Below are positions 55,111 to 64,000 of a DNA stretch of 64,000 nt, one piece after another. Source of the stretch: Pseudoips prasinana (taxonomy: Eukaryota; Arthropoda; Insecta; Lepidoptera; Nolidae); NCBI GenBank assembly GCA_951640165.1, contig OX621245.1:19770330-19834329 (forward strand), written 5' to 3'. The notes beneath the pieces are model-generated. The model was not told the origin of the DNA and did no database searches. It saw nothing but the letters and a program-made list of their open reading frames with translations. The position numbers and the translations under genes were made by a program. The stretch's first letter is position 1. Every line of letters begins with the position of its first letter.

Positions 55111-56280
55111 ATAGTTAACCAAGATTAGCCTTTGTTATTTTTCTTATTATTGTGCCGTAGTTTTTATCTTTTAGGCTAACTAACGGATACACCAGGTAGT
55201 CGGTCAGCAGCATCACCTGTGTACTAACTACGTTACGCATTTCCGTCGCAGTGACTAATAAAATACAGATAAGTATCCTTATTTAACTCAAAACATCATG
55301 AAAAATAAAATATCAGTTTTATGCGACTAAATTTTGTTTTATATATGAACTTCGGATAGATCGTCGCTCATCATAGTGGCGCCTATATAAATAGCCGTAA
55401 AGATACAATTACTTTATATTTTGCATTACAAGTACATTAAACCTCACGTTATTAAATATACTTGCCCTGCGAAATTGGCTCTTATTGCCTACGTAATAGA
55501 AACGCTGCCATGGTCAAATTGTACTAATGGCCAATGAGGTAGCGTTGACTATAGTCAACGAAGGAGGATCTCTTATTCTTGACTATAATAAGATAAAATT
55601 TCTTCCATGCCTTATTTTATCCAGTTACTCATTTTAAATAACTCATAATATTTTTACTAATTTGGTAAGTCAGAATGTTTTTTTTTATTCTGTCTGAAAT
55701 GATGAACAGAAGTAGATCATCCGGAAAATTGATTAGTTAACCAAGCAAAAAAAGAATTCTGGCGAGCAACACTGCGGCGAGAAGCTAGTTCCACAATAAT
55801 TAAGAAAAGAGAAAAACAGCCGTAGGTATATGAAAGACAAATCCAATCTAAGTAAGCAGCCAGTACAGGGTTTATAGTGCAGCATCTGAAACAATGAATA
55901 AAGTTTGAAAGGATCCAGTTGCGATGGGCTCGGATTAATGGCGGCGACTCAGGTGCCGCCGTGAGACGGCACGGCACGACAATTGCTTTCTCGTGTCCAT
56001 TGTAGCACGAGTTCCGACATCTTCTTAAATCTGTGTAAAGTAGACTAGGGTATATGTTACTAGAGGCTCCGCTTAGGAATTTAATAAACTCACATTTAAT
56101 GTTCACGCCTGTCTCCCAGAAGGGTAGACAGGAACTACGAACAATGTGTTTTGTTTCTATTTGCACTTTGACCACCGTAAACGTTTTAACAAAAACCTTC
56201 AATTAGATAAATATAAGAAAGATGTGATTTAAATAAATAATGTTGAATCGTATTGTGCTTTTTTTTTCAAATATAAATAA
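55111..56280. other. Unassigned DNA with a palindrome and a long minus frame
   Basis: 55543-55560 is a perfect 18-bp palindrome (CGTTGACTATAGTCAACG). The 161-codon minus frame 56202-55717 has no recognised domain and carries 'gtctcccagaagggtagaca', which I associate with a dispersed lepidopteran repeat. I therefore do not call it a gene. Confidence 0.45.
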
Positions 56281-56292
56281 GAAAGAAATAAT

Positions 56293-56625
56293 AGAAAATC
56301 ACTGGGTTGGCGCTGATTTACCTTTGATAAGGATAAGTAATGTCAGAATCGAACTGACAGAAAACATAGAGTGCCTCTTCGGTGTATTTATTTAGCAAAG
56401 CACTGGATACTGTTGTGGAGTATCGGTATCGCAGTGTCCTGTTCGACGCTTCTGAGAAGGAATACTTCTGCCTTAATAAAACTGCGAAGGAGATAACACT
56501 AAATCACTGAGTCGGCGATGATTTACGTGAGTAAGCCTGTATCATCCTTGGATAAGGATAAGTTATGTCAGAATCGAACTGACTGAAATCCTATTGCGTC
56601 TTCTATGTATGTATTTATAATAGCA
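56293..56625. repeat. Diverged direct duplication, about 110 bp
   Basis: 'gataaggataagtaatgtca' (about 56325) and 'gataaggataagttatgtca' (about 56555) are each followed by 'gaatcgaactgac' and preceded by 'aatcactg' and 'gatttac' motifs. The distance is about 230 bp, and about 80% of bases agree by eye. Confidence 0.65.
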
Positions 56626-56931
56626 CCAAAAACTATAGTAAACGCAACGCTTCTAAAAATGAGTAAATCTACATCTTTACTTACAACATTATATGGCCAC
56701 AACTTCAATTAAGAGTACGATTATATTATATACATATATTATGGATGAAATAATGAAATTTATTCAGCACTTGGGTTTTTACAAACACTTGTACTTGTCA
56801 AGCGCACAGTTTAAAAACAGTAATTAAAGCAAAAATAAAATGGATTAGTACGTCCGTGCGTTTCGTCACATATATTTTTAATATCCTTTTCTTTTCATAC
56901 TTTATTATTAAAATGTATTAATTATATCTAC
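56626..56931. other. AT-rich DNA, nothing recognised
   Basis: No supported feature. Confidence 0.4.
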
Positions 56932-57063
56932 TTAGCCTATGTGTTAATCCAGGGTGTCAGCTAACTCCATACCATATTTTATTAAAATCACTCCAGCCGT
57001 TTAGACGTGAAGAAGTAACAAACATCACACTCACAAACTTTTGCCTTTATAATATTAGTGTGA
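56932..57063 (-). mobile_element. Non-autonomous Helitron (Lep1-like), 3' truncated
   Basis: Contains 'gtgttaatccagggtgtcag', 'ccagccgtttagacgtgaag' and the 5' terminal complement '...ataatattagtgtga'. The hairpin and CTAG end are missing. Confidence 0.8.
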
Positions 57064-57318
57064 TAATAAATCTTACACAGACTTACTGCTACAGCCACTA
57101 TTACAGTAATTTCAATACGGCAAAATTCGAATGTTCTAATTTCCTCCCTGCCCATAAAATAGTTACCTATATGTAGTTTATATATACTTTTTTAATTTAA
57201 TCTAACCCAGAAACAAAACAACCTGTCCGAGCTCCAGCGGAAAAAAAAATTCTACAAATATTAAATTAACCCAACAAGAAAGCTGACTTCTTTTGTCTCA
57301 AACCTATGACAGTTAAAA

Positions 57319-57384
57319 TACAGAATTAATAATATGTAGTGTTAATTACGATAAGCGTTATTAACACTACATATTAATTCTGTA
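57319..57384. repeat. 25-bp inverted repeat, 3-nt insertion in one arm
   Basis: 57319-57346 and 57360-57384 pair throughout except for an extra AAT in the left arm. The loop is about 13 nt. Confidence 0.85.
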
Positions 57385-57505
57385 CTTTGATTCAGGGGCC
57401 AATATTTTGTAAGGAATTCGTAATCGAATCTTTTACATGCTTGCAATTGCGTGGGCGGACAGACTTTTGTAATTAACTGAATGATATTTTTGATAATTTT
57501 GATAG

Positions 57506-57509
<4 letters not shown>

Positions 57510-57553
<44 letters not shown>

Positions 57554-59209
57554 ACGGGACTAGTCCCTCCCTCTTACCCACCACTGCAACTCCTGTAAGC
57601 CAGGATCAACAGTGGCACACAATGAAATGACACTGAGCGGTGAAGCTCAGGCATGTCCCGGGGAATCGCTTTAACTGTCTTGGATCCCGCAACGAATTTA
57701 ATCAGAAACAGAAAAAAAAGGAGGAGTTAGAAAATGAATAGTTCCACTTCCCTCCAGAGCAAAGCGGGAGACAGAATGATGTAAAGAGGCTATAGCCTCA
57801 TAAAATGAGAGATTTGCAACTAGAGAAGCCAGCTGCAAAAGCACCGAGGATCAATTTAAGGGTCCTAAGTGAGCTGTTATATTTGATTCCAATAGTAGGT
57901 ATGGCAAAAACGCTTAAACGCACGGAAGTTGTTCCTTGTTGCTACAAGATCCGTATAATAAACTACTCCAGATATTGGTTGCAAGCTGTTTAACATAATA
58001 TCACGCTGATTTTGCCAGAGATCACACTCCCACAGGATGTGGTGAGCAGTTTGTTCATATTCGTTACTGGATGTTGAGCACAGACAGATCGGTGAAGATA
58101 CTAATTTGAAACTATACAATTTACTTTTAAAATTGCCGTGTCCGGTAAGAAATTGTGCAACACAATGGTCTATGATTAGCCAAGTTTTATTTAACCGTTC
58201 GCGTACGTCCGGAAAGAACTGGTGCAGATGGCGACCCTTGGTTGACGTATTCCATCTACATTGCCATTCATTTAGTAGTTCGTTATTTAAGTCAGCTATT
58301 GGCATAAATAGCCTGGTTATTTTCGCACGGTCGCGTAATGATAAGAAATCATTTTCTAAATTATCGCGCGTAGAATAATACATTGCTGCTCGTCTTTGTA
58401 CTTCAAGATCAACCGGTAGTACACCCGCTAGGACAGGTAGGGCCTCTGTGCTCACTGTTCTATAGGCTTTACACAGAAATATCAACGCCAACCTCTGGCT
58501 TTGTAGTAATTTACGGCGAGCAGCTCCGATGGTAGCCCTATCAGCCCACACAGGCGAGCCGTAGCATATACACCCAAGATAGGTTGCCCCGTAAATGATT
58601 TTAAGAGTATTAAAAGAGAGGCTCCAGGTTGCCGTCGATATCCTTGTAAGTGCAAAAAAGTTTCGCTTAGCTTTTTCCCCAACTGATTTAATATGTTCTA
58701 TAAACGAGAAATTCTTTTCTAAAACTAAACCCAAATAACAGGTTGATATTTTGCGTTTTACAGTAACATTATTAAGTTTTACGCCCGGGGGGGATTTTAG
58801 TTCACCTTTAAGAAGGAGTTGGTAGGTTTTATGAGGAGCAAATGTAAGGCGATTTCTGTTACCCCATTCACTTATCATACTTAAGCAAGTTTGAGCCAGA
58901 TTTTCCAACTCTCTCCTGGAGTTACCCTGTATAAGTAAGAGGCCATCGTCAGCATATGCCGTTAGAGAGCAGCGTGATGGCAAGGGTAATGTCAAGAAGT
59001 CATCAAAACCCAAGTTCCAGAGATACGGCGCGAGCACTGAGCCCTGGGGGCAACCCATGGTTAACGATTTAGTGACTCTGAAGTGACCAAGCTTAAGAGT
59101 TGCAGAGCCATGTACGAAATAAGATGTGATTATCGAATATATATTACTGTAACAACCGCGTAACTTAAGTTTTTGTAACAAAATTGGCCACCAAGTATTA
59201 TCAAAAGAA
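57510..59209 (-). mobile_element. R1-like LINE, copy 2, 5' truncated
   Basis: Read on minus, it starts inside the RT at the GAFDNTWWP region and ends in a 43-base poly-A (57510-57552 as T's). TTGATAGAAGG flanks it: at 57499-57509 on the left and at 59210-59220 on the right, where it is repeated once more at 59221-59231. The sequence is nearly identical to 45075-46755. The long pure A tail and high identity suggest a young insertion. Confidence 0.92.
57877..59209 (-). pseudogene. R1-like ORF2 3' part (reverse transcriptase)
   Basis: 434 codons open from 59181 to 57877, without a stop. It holds GCPQGSVLAPYLWNLGFDD, the YADD box, YLGLVLEKNFSFIEH and the C-terminal C-x-C...H-x4-C knuckle. Compared over 393 residues with the other copy, I count five differences: S/P in VLA(S/P)YLW, K/N in EWG(K/N)RN, G/S in TATW(G/S)LS, I/T in LNK(I/T)WL and G/S in CSTS(G/S)NEY. 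Fingers and endonuclease are missing through 5' truncation, so it cannot act alone. Confidence 0.9.
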
Positions 59210-59212
59210 TTG

Positions 59213-61045
59213 ATAGAAGGTTGATAGAAGGTTGTCTAAGGATTTTCAGACGAACATTAAGTTTTTCTGGAAATCCGTTAGATCAGTAAGAGGCATAACT
59301 CAAACCTCAGAACTGAAATCCATACGAGACCAAGATGGAAATATAGTGAAAGGGGAAGAATGCGTGTTAAAACGTTGGAATAAGTATTTTGAAAGTTTTT
59401 ATGACAGAGAGTGAACGTAGTTCACTAAGTATAGACAAGAACAAAAGTAAAGATGACATTGGTATGGATGAGATTGTGAAAGCTATTAAGGGTATGAAAT
59501 CAGGTAAGTCACCAGGGTATGACAGGATAACTTCCGAGATGCTGAAGGCTGGACATGGCGTCATAGCGAGTCAGCTGTGCAGCCTTTTCAATTTATGCTA
59601 TACCACCGGCCAAGTGCCAAGTGATTGGTGCAAGGCTGTCATCGTACCTCTTTACAAAGGGAAAGGCTCGCGGCAAGACTGTAAAAACTATAGGGGCATT
59701 AGTCTGCTCAGCGTCGTTGGTAAGTTGTATGCAAAAGTATTGGTTGAAAGAGTTGTGAAAGAAACCGATGCGAAAATATGGGATGCACAGGCGGGTTTTC
59801 GGAAAGGAATGGGATGCACGGATCAGGTCTTTTCTCTGCGAAGCATAGTAGAGAAGTTTTTGGGCAAAAACCAAAAGGTCTACTGTGCCTTCGTAGACTT
59901 AGAAAAGGCCTACGATAGAGTGTTGAGAAGTGAACTATGGTCGGTACTGTCCATGTATGGGTTGAACGACAACCTTGTTCAAGCACTGAAATCTCTTTAT
60001 AGGGATTCCAGAGCTTGCGTGAGGATTAACGCGTCATACACCGAGTGGTTTAGCATCCAAAAGGGTGTTAGACAGGGATGTGTAGCGTCACCGTGGTTGT
60101 TTAACCTATTCATGGATAGCTGTTTAAAAGATTTGAAAGAAAGTGAATGCGGTGTAAGGATGAATGAGTTACTCATCAAATGTATGCTTTACGCTGATGA
60201 TCAAGTTTTACTTGCATCATCGGCGGACGAGTTGCAGGTGATGGTAACAAGTATGCATGAATCTTTTGAAAGGAAAGAGATGAAAATGAATGTAGGTAAG
60301 ACGAAAGTAATGTTATTTGAGAGGGATGAATACACGACAGCGTGTGATATTGTGATTGGAGGAGAGAAAGTCGAACAGGTGAATTAGTTTGTATATTTGG
60401 GAACTTTGTTTACGAGAGATGGGAAATATGAGAAAGATATTGTTAGAAAAGTAAATGCAAGAGTACACGCCTTTATGAGTAGCCGGCAAGTATCAAAGAA
60501 GGCTCGACTAGCCGTGCACGATGGAGTGTTAGTGCCAACTTTAATGTATGGAAGTGAAAGTTGGGTATGGCAGAAAAAGAATGAAAGTAAAATAAATGCA
60601 GTGGAAATGAGAGCTCTGAGAAGTATGTGTGGTGTGACTTTGAGAGACAGAATTCGAAATACTGATGTAAGAGAGCGTTGTGGTGTGAAAGAGGATGTAG
60701 TCACAAAGATTGAAAAAGGCATGCTGAGATGGTTTGGCCATTTAGAAAGGATGAATGAAAGAAGATTGACAAAAGAAGTATACATGGCCTGTGTGAATGG
60801 GACAACCGGAAGGGGAAGACCACGTCGATCATTATCTGACCAAATTGGAGATGTTCTCAAGAAAGGGCAGGTCAGAAGTACCCTAAACCGGCGAGCATGT
60901 ATGAAGAATATGATGACAGTAACCGAGGCAAAAGAAGTATGCAAAGATCGTGACAAATGGAAATCCGTTGTCTCTGCCTACCCCTCTGGGAAACAGGCGT
61001 GAGTCTATAGTAGTCTATAGTAGTAGTATGTATGTATGTATGATA
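59213..61045 (+). mobile_element. RTE-like LINE, 5' truncated or interrupted
   Basis: The sequence from the R1-like insertion to the (TATG)n tail at about 61020-61040 codes for the region just upstream of the RT, the RT and the C-terminal domain. The upstream half may lie beyond the R1-like insertion, but the left flank (57385-57509) shows no convincing continuation. The simple-repeat tail instead of poly-A agrees with the RTE clade. Confidence 0.85.
59232..61002 (+). pseudogene. RTE-like reverse transcriptase ORF, one frameshift and one stop
   Basis: Frame 1 (59232-59414) reads LSKDFQTNIKFFWKSVRSVR and KRWNKYFESFYDRE. The reading then shifts by one near 59400 into the frame starting at 59389. 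That frame contains GMKSGKSPGYDRITSEML, CKNYRGISLLSVVGKLYA, AGFRKGMGCTDQVFSL, CAFVDLEKAYDRV (first catalytic aspartate), GVRQGCVASPWLFNLFMD and the YADD box at 60190-60201. An in-frame TAG sits at 60385-60387. After it the same frame runs 201 more codons: [46 protein letters not shown], and an ending of SAYPSGKQA at 61002. Two lesions make it inactive. The minus frames over this stretch are shadows. Confidence 0.9.
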
Positions 61046-61360
61046 TTTGCCAATATGACCACAGTTTAAACTAGATTCAAAGGGTTAATATTTAATGAGT
61101 TTTTGCTATATATGGCAACGTAGTTATTAATTTAATTGATCTATTTAATCTGTAATTCCATCGACAGCAGGATCACCCTCCCTTTGACGAAAATAGACGC
61201 TTCAAGTGGCTATTAACAGGCCATGTTCCAGCCTTTAATACTAGTTAAGACGGTCTAAATTAAGTAGCTAAATAATTGACTTTGCTCTCGCTTTGTTAGG
61301 TACATTTGTTATGGTAATAAAAACAAACGACATTCATATATTAATTAGAACACTCCTTGA
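61046..61360. other. Unique-looking DNA
   Basis: No supported feature. Confidence 0.4.
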
Positions 61361-61588
61361 TAATAATAATATAATATCTGGGGACAATGTCACACAGATC
61401 ATCCTAACCCCAAACTAAGCAAAGCTTGTACTATAGGTACAGGTAAATACTTATATACATAGAAAACATCCATGACTCAGAAACAAATATTCGTGCTCAT
61501 CACACAAATATTTGCACTTACCGAGATTCAAACCCAGGACCACCAGCTTCGTAAGCAGGAGCACTACCAACTAGGCCACGGTGACCGT
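61361..61588 (-). mobile_element. tRNA-headed SINE, head type C, internally deleted
   Basis: On plus it runs from the tail 'taataataatataatatctg' through the body to the B box complement 'ccgagattcaaacccaggac' and the A box end 'aactaggccacggtgacc'. About 25 bp of the body near 'tatcgtcgcc' are missing. Confidence 0.88.
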
Positions 61589-62464
61589 TTAATAAATATA
61601 AAATAAAATAAAAAACATCTAAATTCTGACTTCTTAAGAGAACGTACTTAATTACGCTTATTAGTCTTATTACATACCTAACAAGGTGTGAACCTTCCCA
61701 TCTGGTAATGCATTAGGCACATACGTAGGAAAATGGGGTTAGTCCCTAATGCGACGTTGCATGTCATGTGACCACTACATGTACGCATTGCTGAGGTACA
61801 ATGCAGTGCAGTTAATTATACTACGCTGTTATTATGTATGCTAAGTGGTTATTGGTAACGTACAATTCAGTGAACCAGAATTTGAAATGATATCTTAAAT
61901 TCTAAAATTATATTTTAACGGAGAGGAGAGAGAGAGACGTTTAAAGAGAACAAAACCCTATGAACTAGTGTCGTGATTAGTGATTAGTGTATTTAGTGAT
62001 TAGTGATAGCAATAATGTAATTTTAAAGAACATATTAACAAAGTGTCTTAAATCCCCTTCACAAATATGACTAAGGAAAGTCGGTGGACTGATTCTTAGA
62101 ATAAATTATGTTTATGTAGAAGTTTAGGTTAATATAAAACTTCTTATTAGTATCTAGACTAGATTGTAATACATATAAAGTACTATACTTGGTACTTTAT
62201 AAAATAATAAAAAATATATATATTGTAGCGGAACAGTTCCACTTTTTAAATATCCTATCGGCATACACATATATTTGGGTAAAATTCCCGTGGCAGAAAA
62301 GTATGATCAGTTAAATACGAATCCACTATTGTACTAAATGACTTTCAGTAGCGATGCGTATCTTGAAAAATGCGTATCTTTATATGTATATGAGACAGAA
62401 GTAATTTTTGATACATATAAAAGCTTTAATAAATTTTCTAATACACTTCAGCCGTATGAAATTC
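61589..62464. other. Unassigned DNA with short tandem repeats
   Basis: A GTGATTA-type repeat (61974-62006) is seen. Nothing else was recognised. Confidence 0.45.
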
Positions 62465-62695
62465 ACGGCTGCACCAAAACGGGAACTTGGGAAGCAAGAA
62501 TGGGAGATATGCCATAACAGCCACGTTTGGCCGTCGAGTTTATGATCGCAGTATGATGGACATAGATCAAAAAGAGACTCTGCTGCCCGTTCTTTGTTAG
62601 GTATTCCCTCGGGATGATTATACGACTTCTATGAGATGAATTGACGTGGACAAAGGACAAAGGGAAGTGACGTCACCGTAAGCACACAGCCTACT
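62465..62695 (-). mobile_element. Short RTE-tailed repeat, copy C (decayed)
   Basis: 'gggagatatgccataacagc', 'gatcgcagtatgatggacat' and 'actctgctgcccgttctttg' match copies A and D. The RTE-like tail is lost. Confidence 0.6.
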
Positions 62696-62765
62696 TGCAC
62701 ACCATACAACATAAAATATAATAACCGCAAATTTAGTCGATTGCACATAATACTGTCTCATCTTC

Positions 62766-62975
62766 ATCATCATGTCAGCCAAAGTACGTCCACTGCTGGA
62801 CAAAAGCCTCCTCAAAGTATGGGGGGATATGACATAATCGCCACGCTTCGTAGACGGGTTGGCAATCGCAGTTTGATGGTTATATATTCACAGAAAAACG
62901 CTGCTGTCCGTTCTGTATAGGTACACGCGATGAGATGGGGTGATAAAATTCTATGCCGTCACCACACAGTATATT
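62766..62975 (-). mobile_element. Short RTE-tailed repeat, copy D
   Basis: Starts on plus with (ATC)n and 'tcagccaaagtacgtccact', 'gctggacaaaagcctcctca', then the body 'gggggatatgacataatcgc' and 'cgctgctgtccgttctg'. This copy shows the join of RTE-like tail and unrelated body best. Confidence 0.72.
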
Positions 62976-63756
62976 GTATTCAAATGTATTGTATTCAGTG
63001 TATACAAATGAGATTGCACTTTATCGTTTATAGTAGAGACTATGAAGAAATTAAAACATTAAGTGGTATGCATTAGTCAGCAATGGTTTATGACATGGTA
63101 AATATTTACTCCTATTATGAGAACATTGAGACAGCATACATGGAATGTTTTATATATATCATTCATATGAATGGAAACATAGTTATAATCATTTAATATA
63201 GTTCTCTTATCGTATTTAGAAACAGACTTTCTGTCTATGTTTTTAAAAGTAAGAGCATAAATGTTAAAATGAAACCAAATACTGAAAGATGTTCCTTGGA
63301 AACAACTCATAAATATAAACGGTCTGCATTGGAGGAGATACTGTAAAGGATAAAACTTGGATTGTAAGCAAAAACTTTTTCACTCTACTATGGCGAAACG
63401 TAAAAGTTAGGTTTTTCGTTTTACCTACATTGGATTTTTGCGACCGCAGCGGGTATGGATTGAAATGGCATTGCACTCACTGTAAAAACAAACTTTACAG
63501 TCATTAGCAATACTTATGATCTTATATTAATGATTTAGTAATTACATCACGATATGGACAACAATATTCTGAACTAAAATTAATATTAAAAAAATGTTTT
63601 TTATATGCACCGATTTTGATATAATTGATTAATTGTTATTATTCGATACCAAATACTTTCCATATGATATATCAATTATGTTCAAATTGATTGTCATACA
63701 GAAGCTGAAGTTGATTCTATATAAAACTCTAATTAAAGCTTTTAGATTTTTGGAGA
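62976..63756. other. Unique-looking AT-rich DNA
   Basis: No supported feature. Frames at 63077-63310 and 63264-63476 match nothing. Confidence 0.45.
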
Positions 63757-64000
63757 GCCGGATGGCGTGGTTGGTAGATACTTTACCTTTCACGCCACAG
63801 GTCGTCGATTCAATTCTCACTCAGGACAGTTATTTTTGTGTATAAACATGTCTGTTTGTCCTGAGTCTGGGTGTAATTGCCTGTATAAGTATGTATTTAC
63901 AAAAGTAAAGTAGTATAATATGTAGTATATCAGTTATCTGGTTTCCATAGTACAAGCTCTGCTTAGTTCGGGATCAGATGGCCGTGTGTAACTAATGTCC
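63757..64000 (+). mobile_element. tRNA-headed SINE, head type A, cut by the window end
   Basis: Head 'gccggatggcgtggttggta', a B box with changes ('gtcgattcaattctcactca'), body 'ctgtataagtatgtatttac' and core 'agtacaagctctgcttagtt'. The tail lies beyond the window. Confidence 0.88.

Noticed and set aside
55717..56202. 161-aa minus-strand protein gene
   Set aside because: No recognisable domain, cysteine- and serine-rich composition typical of a chance frame, and overlap with a segment known to me as a dispersed repeat.
57342..57584. Lysine-run minus-strand ORF
   Set aside because: The lysine run is the translation of the LINE poly-A tail.
60384..60956. 190-aa minus-strand ORF
   Set aside because: Shadow of the RTE-like C-terminal domain on the plus strand.
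1..64000. CRISPR array, bacterial operon or prophage
   Set aside because: No regularly spaced direct repeats, no ribosome binding site patterns and no bacterial gene families. All signals are of animal transposable elements.
1..64000. LTR retrotransposon or endogenous virus
   Set aside because: I saw no pair of long terminal repeats, primer-binding site, or gag, protease or integrase motif. All reverse transcriptases found are LINE- or Penelope-type.

Overview
This window reads as a piece of intergenic DNA from an AT-rich animal genome, almost certainly a moth or butterfly (Lepidoptera). I recognise no host protein gene, rRNA or functional tRNA. The reasons for the lepidopteran call are the dense carpet of tRNA-headed SINEs, short non-autonomous Helitrons of the Lep1 type (5' TC, a GCGG...CCGC hairpin, 3' CTAG), an RTE-clade LINE tail with (ATG)n, CR1-, Jockey- and R1-like fragments, and the absence of any bacterial or viral gene organisation. 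The species cannot be named from the sequence.

Layout. 1-14 kb: AT-rich unique DNA with scattered SINEs, Helitrons and LINE 3' ends, including a SINE split by a Helitron (7206-7609). 14-26 kb: decayed LINE reverse transcriptases (14988-15790 minus, 17507-17650 plus), a Penelope-like RT remnant (21384-21615 minus), more Helitrons, and nested SINE/LINE insertions (24.5-25.8 kb). 26-30 kb: mostly unique DNA, with a CpG-rich island at about 27980-28335 that is the best candidate for host regulatory sequence. 29933-31570: a complete, apparently intact Tc1-like DNA transposon with a 343-aa DD34E transposase, near-perfect terminal inverted repeats, TA target duplications and a TATA/initiator core promoter. 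32-43 kb: unique DNA with Helitrons, SINEs, foldback sequences and LINE 3' ends. 44092-46755: a 5'-truncated R1-like LINE with a 12-bp target duplication and one in-frame stop. 47-57 kb: Helitrons, LINE tails and hairpins. 57510-59209: a second, nearly identical copy of the R1-like LINE in the opposite orientation, abutting or inserted into an RTE-like element (59213-61045) that carries one frameshift and one in-frame stop. 61-64 kb: SINEs, the last cut by the window edge.

The elements do not form a pathway. They are layers of parasitic DNA with visible dependence: SINE bodies shared between different tRNA-like heads, and a short repeat whose tail copies the RTE LINE tail and so probably borrows its machinery. 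The most noteworthy signals are the intact Tc1 element, the inverted pair of near-identical R1-like copies, SINE head swapping, the RTE tail-sharing repeat, an unusual number of near-perfect short hairpins, and two non-repeat stretches that look like candidate host cis-regulatory DNA. I found no convincing new multi-gene system.
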